Source of the DNA: ZC4RG30 sp964396335
GTDB taxonomy: Bacteria; Pseudomonadota; Gammaproteobacteria; Steroidobacterales; Steroidobacteraceae
Reading direction: 5' to 3'
Assembly (NCBI GenBank): GCA_964396335.1
Contig: CAYNEX010000112.1
Span: 1-8,532 of the forward strand
DNA length: 8,532 bases
In this document: piece after piece, positions 5,632 to 8,532 of the stretch
Position numbering within the stretch: position 1 is the first letter of the stretch
Layout of the letters: the number at the start of each line of letters is the position of its first letter
Made by a program: the position numbers and the translations under genes
Notes under the pieces: model-generated
The model's database searches: none
What the model was told of the DNA's origin: nothing
The model's input: the letters and a program-made list of their open reading frames with translations, nothing else

Positions 5632-6783
5632 TCAACTCCTGTGGGCGGGCAGGAAGATGCGCTCATGCTCGACGATGGCATAGCGATCGGTCATGCCTGC
5701 AACGTAGTCGGCCACGGCGCGCGCGCGACCGGCGGCGCCCTGCTCGCTCTCCAGCCGCTGTGCGACGGCGCGGTGCTCGTCGGGCATCAGCAGCAGGTCA
5801 TCCATGAAGGCGCGGAACAGGTCCGTGACCACGGAGCGCGCCTTGCGCGTCATGCGCCGCACGCGATAGTGGCGGTAAAGGTGTTCACGCAGGAAACGCT
5901 TGAGCTCAAGGTGGCCGGCGCGCATCTCCTCGCCCATCTGGATCAGCGGGCCATCATGGGCGCGCACGGCGTCGCTGTCGGCAGGGTCAGCCTCCGCGAG
6001 CAGTTCGCTGCTGCGCTCGATCAGGTCGACGACCATGCCATTGATCATCCGGCGCACCACTTCGTGCACCAGCAGGCGGCCGGTCAGGCCCGGATGCTGC
6101 TTTTCCACAATTGCCAGCTGGCGACCGAAGATCGGGATCTCCCGCAGCTGATCCAGTTCCAGCAGCCCGGCGCGCAGGCCGTCGTCGACATCGTGATTGT
6201 TGTAGGCGATCTCGTCGGCAAGGTTCGCCAGCTGCGCCTCGAGGCCGGGCTGCTGCCGCTCGATGAACCGTCGGCCGATATCCCCGAGTTCGCGGGCGTT
6301 GTTCAGCGAACAATGCTTCAGGATGCCTTCGCGGCACTCGAACGTCAGGTTCAGCCCCGGGAATGCGGCATAACGCTCTTCGAGCTCATCGACCACACGC
6401 AATGACTGCAGGTTGTGCTCGAAGCCGCCGTACTCGCGCATGCATTCGTTCAGCGCATCCTGCCCGGCATGGCCGAACGGGGTGTGCCCGAGGTCATGCG
6501 CCAGGCAGATGGCCTCGGTCAGGACCTCATTGAGCCCCAGCGCCACCGCCACGCTGCGCCCGATCTGGGCCACCTCCATCGAATGGGTGAGGCGCGTGCG
6601 GTACATGTCGCCTTCGTGGTTGACGAAGACCTGGGTCTTGTAGACCAGCCGACGGAAGGCACTGGAATGCACGATGCGATCGCGATCGCGCTGGAACTCG
6701 CTGCGGTACTGCGGCGGCGGCTCCGGATACCTGCGCCCTCTGGACCGCTCGTCGTGCGATGCGTACCGGGCCAGCATGTGCAT
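5632..6783 (-). CDS. dgt: Deoxyguanosinetriphosphate triphosphohydrolase-like protein (HD domain)
   Basis: This enzyme hydrolyses dNTPs to the deoxynucleoside and inorganic triphosphate, adjusting the DNA-precursor pool. The 383-residue length fits the shorter Dgt-like class rather than the ~500-residue E. coli Dgt. The N-terminal RSEFQRDRDRIVHSSAFRRL (27-46) and KTQVF (49-53) are family hallmarks. The HD metal site includes His67 (RTRLTHSMEVAQIGR) and His96-Asp97 (CLAHDLGHTPFGHAG). A later acidic ligand lies within LADEIAYNNHDVDD (188-201). The Arg-rich YRHYRVRRMTRKA segment follows in the C-terminal half. ATG 6783 abuts the aroB TGA with no gap, and the ribosome binding site is weak, so translation probably relies on coupling. 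ATG 6777 (third residue) is an alternative. The aroK-aroB-dgt order points to a housekeeping copy. Confidence 0.93.
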   Translation of the reverse strand: MHMLARYASHDERSRGRRYPEPPPQYRSEFQRDRDRIVHSSAFRRLVYKTQVFVNHEGDMYRTRLTHSMEVAQIGRSVAVALGLNEVLTEAICLAHDLGHTPFGHAGQDALNECMREYGGFEHNLQSLRVVDELEERYAAFPGLNLTFECREGILKHCSLNNARELGDIGRRFIERQQPGLEAQLANLADEIAYNNHDVDDGLRAGLLELDQLREIPIFGRQLAIVEKQHPGLTGRLLVHEVVRRMINGMVVDLIERSSELLAEADPADSDAVRAHDGPLIQMGEEMRAGHLELKRFLREHLYRHYRVRRMTRKARSVVTDLFRAFMDDLLLMPDEHRAVAQRLESEQGAAGRARAVADYVAGMTDRYAIVEHERIFLPAHRS

Positions 6784-7860
6784 TCAGCCGAAGTGCGCTG
6801 CCAGGGTGGATTGCAGCGCGTCGTCCGCGTAATCCGCGGTGAAACGCGCTGCGCCGAGCTTCTCCAGCAGCACCAGGCGGATGCGGCCGGACTTCACCTT
6901 CTTGTCCACGCGCATGCAATCGAGCGCGCGCTGGGCACCGAACTTCGGTGCTTCCACCGGCAGCTCCAGGCGCTGCAGCAGGTCGCGCACGCGGCGCACG
7001 TCCTCATCGCGCAGCAGGCCGAGGCGCGCGGACATGTCCGCGGCGATGACCATGCCGGCGGCCACGGCCTCGCCGTGCAGCCACTCGGTGTAGCCGGTGA
7101 CGGTCTCGATGGCGTGGCCGAAGGTGTGCCCGAGGTTCAGCAGCGCACGATCGCCGGTCTCGCGCTCGTCGCGGCGGACCACATCGGCCTTCAGTTCGCA
7201 GGAGCGGTAGATGGCGTGGGCCATGGCCTCGTCATCCAGCTGCAGCAGCTTCTCGACATTGGCTTCGATCCACTCCAGGAAGGCCAGGTCGAAGATCAGC
7301 CCGTACTTGACCACCTCGGCCAGGCCCGCGCGCAGCTCGCGCGGCGGCAGCGTGCGCAGCGTGGTGGTGTCCGCCACCACCGCACAGGGCTGGTGGAAGG
7401 CGCCGATCATGTTCTTGCCACCGGGGTGGTTCACACCGGTCTTGCCGCCGACGGAGGAATCCACCTGCGCCAGCAGGGTGGTGGGCAGCTGCGCGAACTT
7501 CACGCCGCGCTGGTAGCAGGCGGCCGCGAAGCCGGCGAGGTCGCCGACCACACCACCGCCCAGCGCCACGACGATGCAGTCGCGGCCGAAGCGGTTGGCG
7601 ATGGCCACATCGAGCACCTGCGTCATCGACTCGAGCGTCTTGTACTGCTCGCCATCGGGCAGGCGCACATCGACGATACGGCGGTCGGCCAGGGCATCCA
7701 GCACCCGCTGGGCATACAGCGGCGCCACGGTGGTATTGCTGACCAGCAGCAGGTCGCGCGCCGGCAGCAGCTCGGCCAGATGCCTGCCATCGGCAAGCAG
7801 ACCCGGACCGATCAGGATGGGATAGGAGCGTTCGGCGAGGGAAACGTTGAGACTGAGCAC
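6784..7860 (-). CDS. aroB: 3-dehydroquinate synthase (AroB)
   Basis: This is the second enzyme of the shikimate pathway. It converts DAHP to 3-dehydroquinate using NAD+ and a divalent metal in the cytoplasm. From GTG 7860 it has 358 residues, the usual size, and begins MLSLNVSLAERSYPI, a standard AroB start. Features in order are DGEQYKT (69-75), the NAD-binding GGGVVGDLAGF (101-111), PTTLLAQVDSSVGGKTGVNH (126-145), GKNMIGAFHQP (148-158), AGLAEVVKYG with metal ligand Glu182, LNLGHTFGHAIE with His245, and LHGEAVAAGM with His262. The frame is open to ATG 7938 and ATG 7908, the latter preceded directly by AGGAG. Those starts add 16-26 residues unlike the family and overlap aroK, so GTG 7860, 7 bases after the aroK stop, is preferred, although it lacks a clear ribosome binding site. 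dgt follows without a gap. Confidence 0.95.
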   Translation of the reverse strand: MLSLNVSLAERSYPILIGPGLLADGRHLAELLPARDLLLVSNTTVAPLYAQRVLDALADRRIVDVRLPDGEQYKTLESMTQVLDVAIANRFGRDCIVVALGGGVVGDLAGFAAACYQRGVKFAQLPTTLLAQVDSSVGGKTGVNHPGGKNMIGAFHQPCAVVADTTTLRTLPPRELRAGLAEVVKYGLIFDLAFLEWIEANVEKLLQLDDEAMAHAIYRSCELKADVVRRDERETGDRALLNLGHTFGHAIETVTGYTEWLHGEAVAAGMVIAADMSARLGLLRDEDVRRVRDLLQRLELPVEAPKFGAQRALDCMRVDKKVKSGRIRLVLLEKLGAARFTADYADDALQSTLAAHFG

Positions 7861-7867
7861 CGGGGAA

Positions 7868-8443
7868 TTATAGGCCGGCCGTTCCTTCGCCGCGCCGCCG
7901 TGCACCATCTCCTGTGGCCTTGCGCAGGCCCAGTTCACGCAGGATCAGCTCCGCCACGCGCGGCACCCGCCGCCCGTCGGTGGAAATGATCACGTCGGCG
8001 GTCTCCCGGTACAGCGGATCGCGCGTGATGCGCAGCTGCTCGAGCTTCTCCCTGAGCCCCTCACGGCCGCCCTTCAGCAGGGGGCGACCCCGGCCATTGC
8101 CGACCCGCTGCAGCTGCTGCTGGACCGAGGTCTGCAGGAAGACCACCACGCCGGACTGCTTCAGCAGCTCGCGGTTGGCCGGGTCCAGGACGGCGCCACC
8201 GCCGGTGGCCAGCACCATGGGCTCGCGGGCGCACAGCTCCACCAGCGCCTGGTGCTCGCGCCGGCGGAAGCCGGGCTCGCCTTCCTCGTCGAAGATGTAG
8301 GGGATGTCGACCCCGGCGGCGCGCTCCACCTCGGCATCGCTGTCGACGAAGGGCATGGCCAGCACCCGGGCGAGATGCTTGCCCACGGCGGTCTTGCCGG
8401 TGCCCATGGGGCCGATCAGGTAGATGTTGCGCTTGCCGAGCAT
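7868..8443 (-). CDS. aroK: Shikimate kinase (AroK)
   Basis: It phosphorylates shikimate to shikimate 3-phosphate with ATP, the fifth step of aromatic amino-acid synthesis. From ATG 8443 it has 191 residues. The Walker A loop GPMGTGKT (11-18) comes first. The shikimate-binding region contains DSD (34-36), FRRRE (59-63) and GGGAVL (81-86). The lid carries NGRGRPLL with Arg120, and the adenine-side motif is TRDPLYRE (140-147). The last ~18 residues (ATGDGARRRG and onward) are a variable basic tail. The frame stays open to 8527, but residues upstream of Met 8443 are Arg/Pro-rich and unlike the family, and the motif spacing fits MLGKRNIYLIG as the true N-terminus. No strong ribosome binding site is visible. 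In many gammaproteobacteria aroK-aroB follow the pilMNOPQ genes; that side lies beyond the window. Confidence 0.95.
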   Translation of the reverse strand: MLGKRNIYLIGPMGTGKTAVGKHLARVLAMPFVDSDAEVERAAGVDIPYIFDEEGEPGFRRREHQALVELCAREPMVLATGGGAVLDPANRELLKQSGVVVFLQTSVQQQLQRVGNGRGRPLLKGGREGLREKLEQLRITRDPLYRETADVIISTDGRRVPRVAELILRELGLRKATGDGARRRGEGTAGL

Positions 8444-8503
8444 GTGGCAAGGATATCGGCGGCCGGGGCGGGCCGTCGCCGTTTGTGAGGGGCGGAAAGC
8501 ATA

Positions 8504-8524
8504 CGGCCGCCTCGAGGGCGGCCG
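8504..8524. repeat. GC-rich hairpin upstream of aroK
   Basis: CGGCCGCC-TCGAG-GGCGGCCG forms a perfect 8-bp stem with a 5-base loop, about 60 bases before the aroK start. Leftward it is followed by TATGCTTTCC, only a weak U-tract. It could end transcription of the gene beyond the window or act as an attenuator ahead of aroK. The remaining bases between it and 8443 hold no promoter I can call. Confidence 0.4.
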
Positions 8525-8532
8525 CATGGGTC

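Noticed and set aside
5632..6783. dgt as a phage-defence dNTPase
   Set aside because: dNTP-depleting defence enzymes exist, but this copy is packed behind aroK-aroB, with core-like codon use. A housekeeping role is simpler.
7867..7872. Perfect TATAAT on the minus strand just before aroB
   Set aside because: No -35-like sequence lies 16-18 bases upstream, and the hexamer overlaps the aroK stop codon inside a tight operon. Probably chance.
6415..7989. 524-codon open frame antisense to dgt and aroB
   Set aside because: It is a by-product of high GC opposite conserved enzymes. Its low-complexity His/Gln/Ala/Gly content has no recognisable domain.

Overview
The window looks like a chromosomal segment from a high-GC gammaproteobacterium. 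Two core blocks suggest this: an ABC-transporter ATPase / tesA / fadD block on the left and an aroK-aroB-dgt block on the right. The gene order and codon style recall Xanthomonadales- or Nevskiales-like bacteria, but the genus cannot be fixed from sequence alone.

Left block (1-2372). The first 97 bases hold the N-terminus of a leftward LolD/YbbA-type ABC-transporter ATPase that runs off the window. Its start overlaps the start of a rightward secreted GDSL arylesterase/thioesterase (tesA). Three bases after tesA comes a complete long-chain acyl-CoA synthetase (fadD). The pair plausibly forms a lipid operon: TesA frees fatty acids outside the cytoplasm and FadD activates them with CoA.

Middle block (about 2377-5628, all leftward). 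This part has visibly lower GC and mixed codon use. It holds three divergent relatives of what I recognise as the DUF6502 family. Two overlap each other (3131-4027 and 2377-3201). The third (4696-5628) directly follows dgt. Between them is a small gene (4193-4555) for a secreted protein made of a signal peptide, a 25-residue linker and seven perfectly phased 10-residue repeats (RQIGTGGKGG), ending at the stop codon. That gene has its own candidate promoter, a strong ribosome binding site and a textbook intrinsic terminator. The middle block is the least understood part and the best candidate for something undescribed: possibly DNA-binding regulators paired with an exported, cationic, glycine-rich repeat protein.

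Right block (5632-8443, leftward). aroK, aroB and dgt are packed with 0-7 bases between them, and the third DUF6502-like gene follows 3 bases after dgt, so all four may be co-transcribed. AroK and AroB are shikimate-pathway enzymes. Dgt is an HD-domain dNTP triphosphohydrolase.

Composition changes abruptly inside genes at both edges of the middle block: in the last ~65 codons of fadD, and about 80 codons into the DUF6502-like gene next to dgt. This fits acquired or recombined DNA between two conserved blocks. There is no gene-free stretch longer than 300 bases. I found no tRNA, rRNA, CRISPR array, transposase or integrase.
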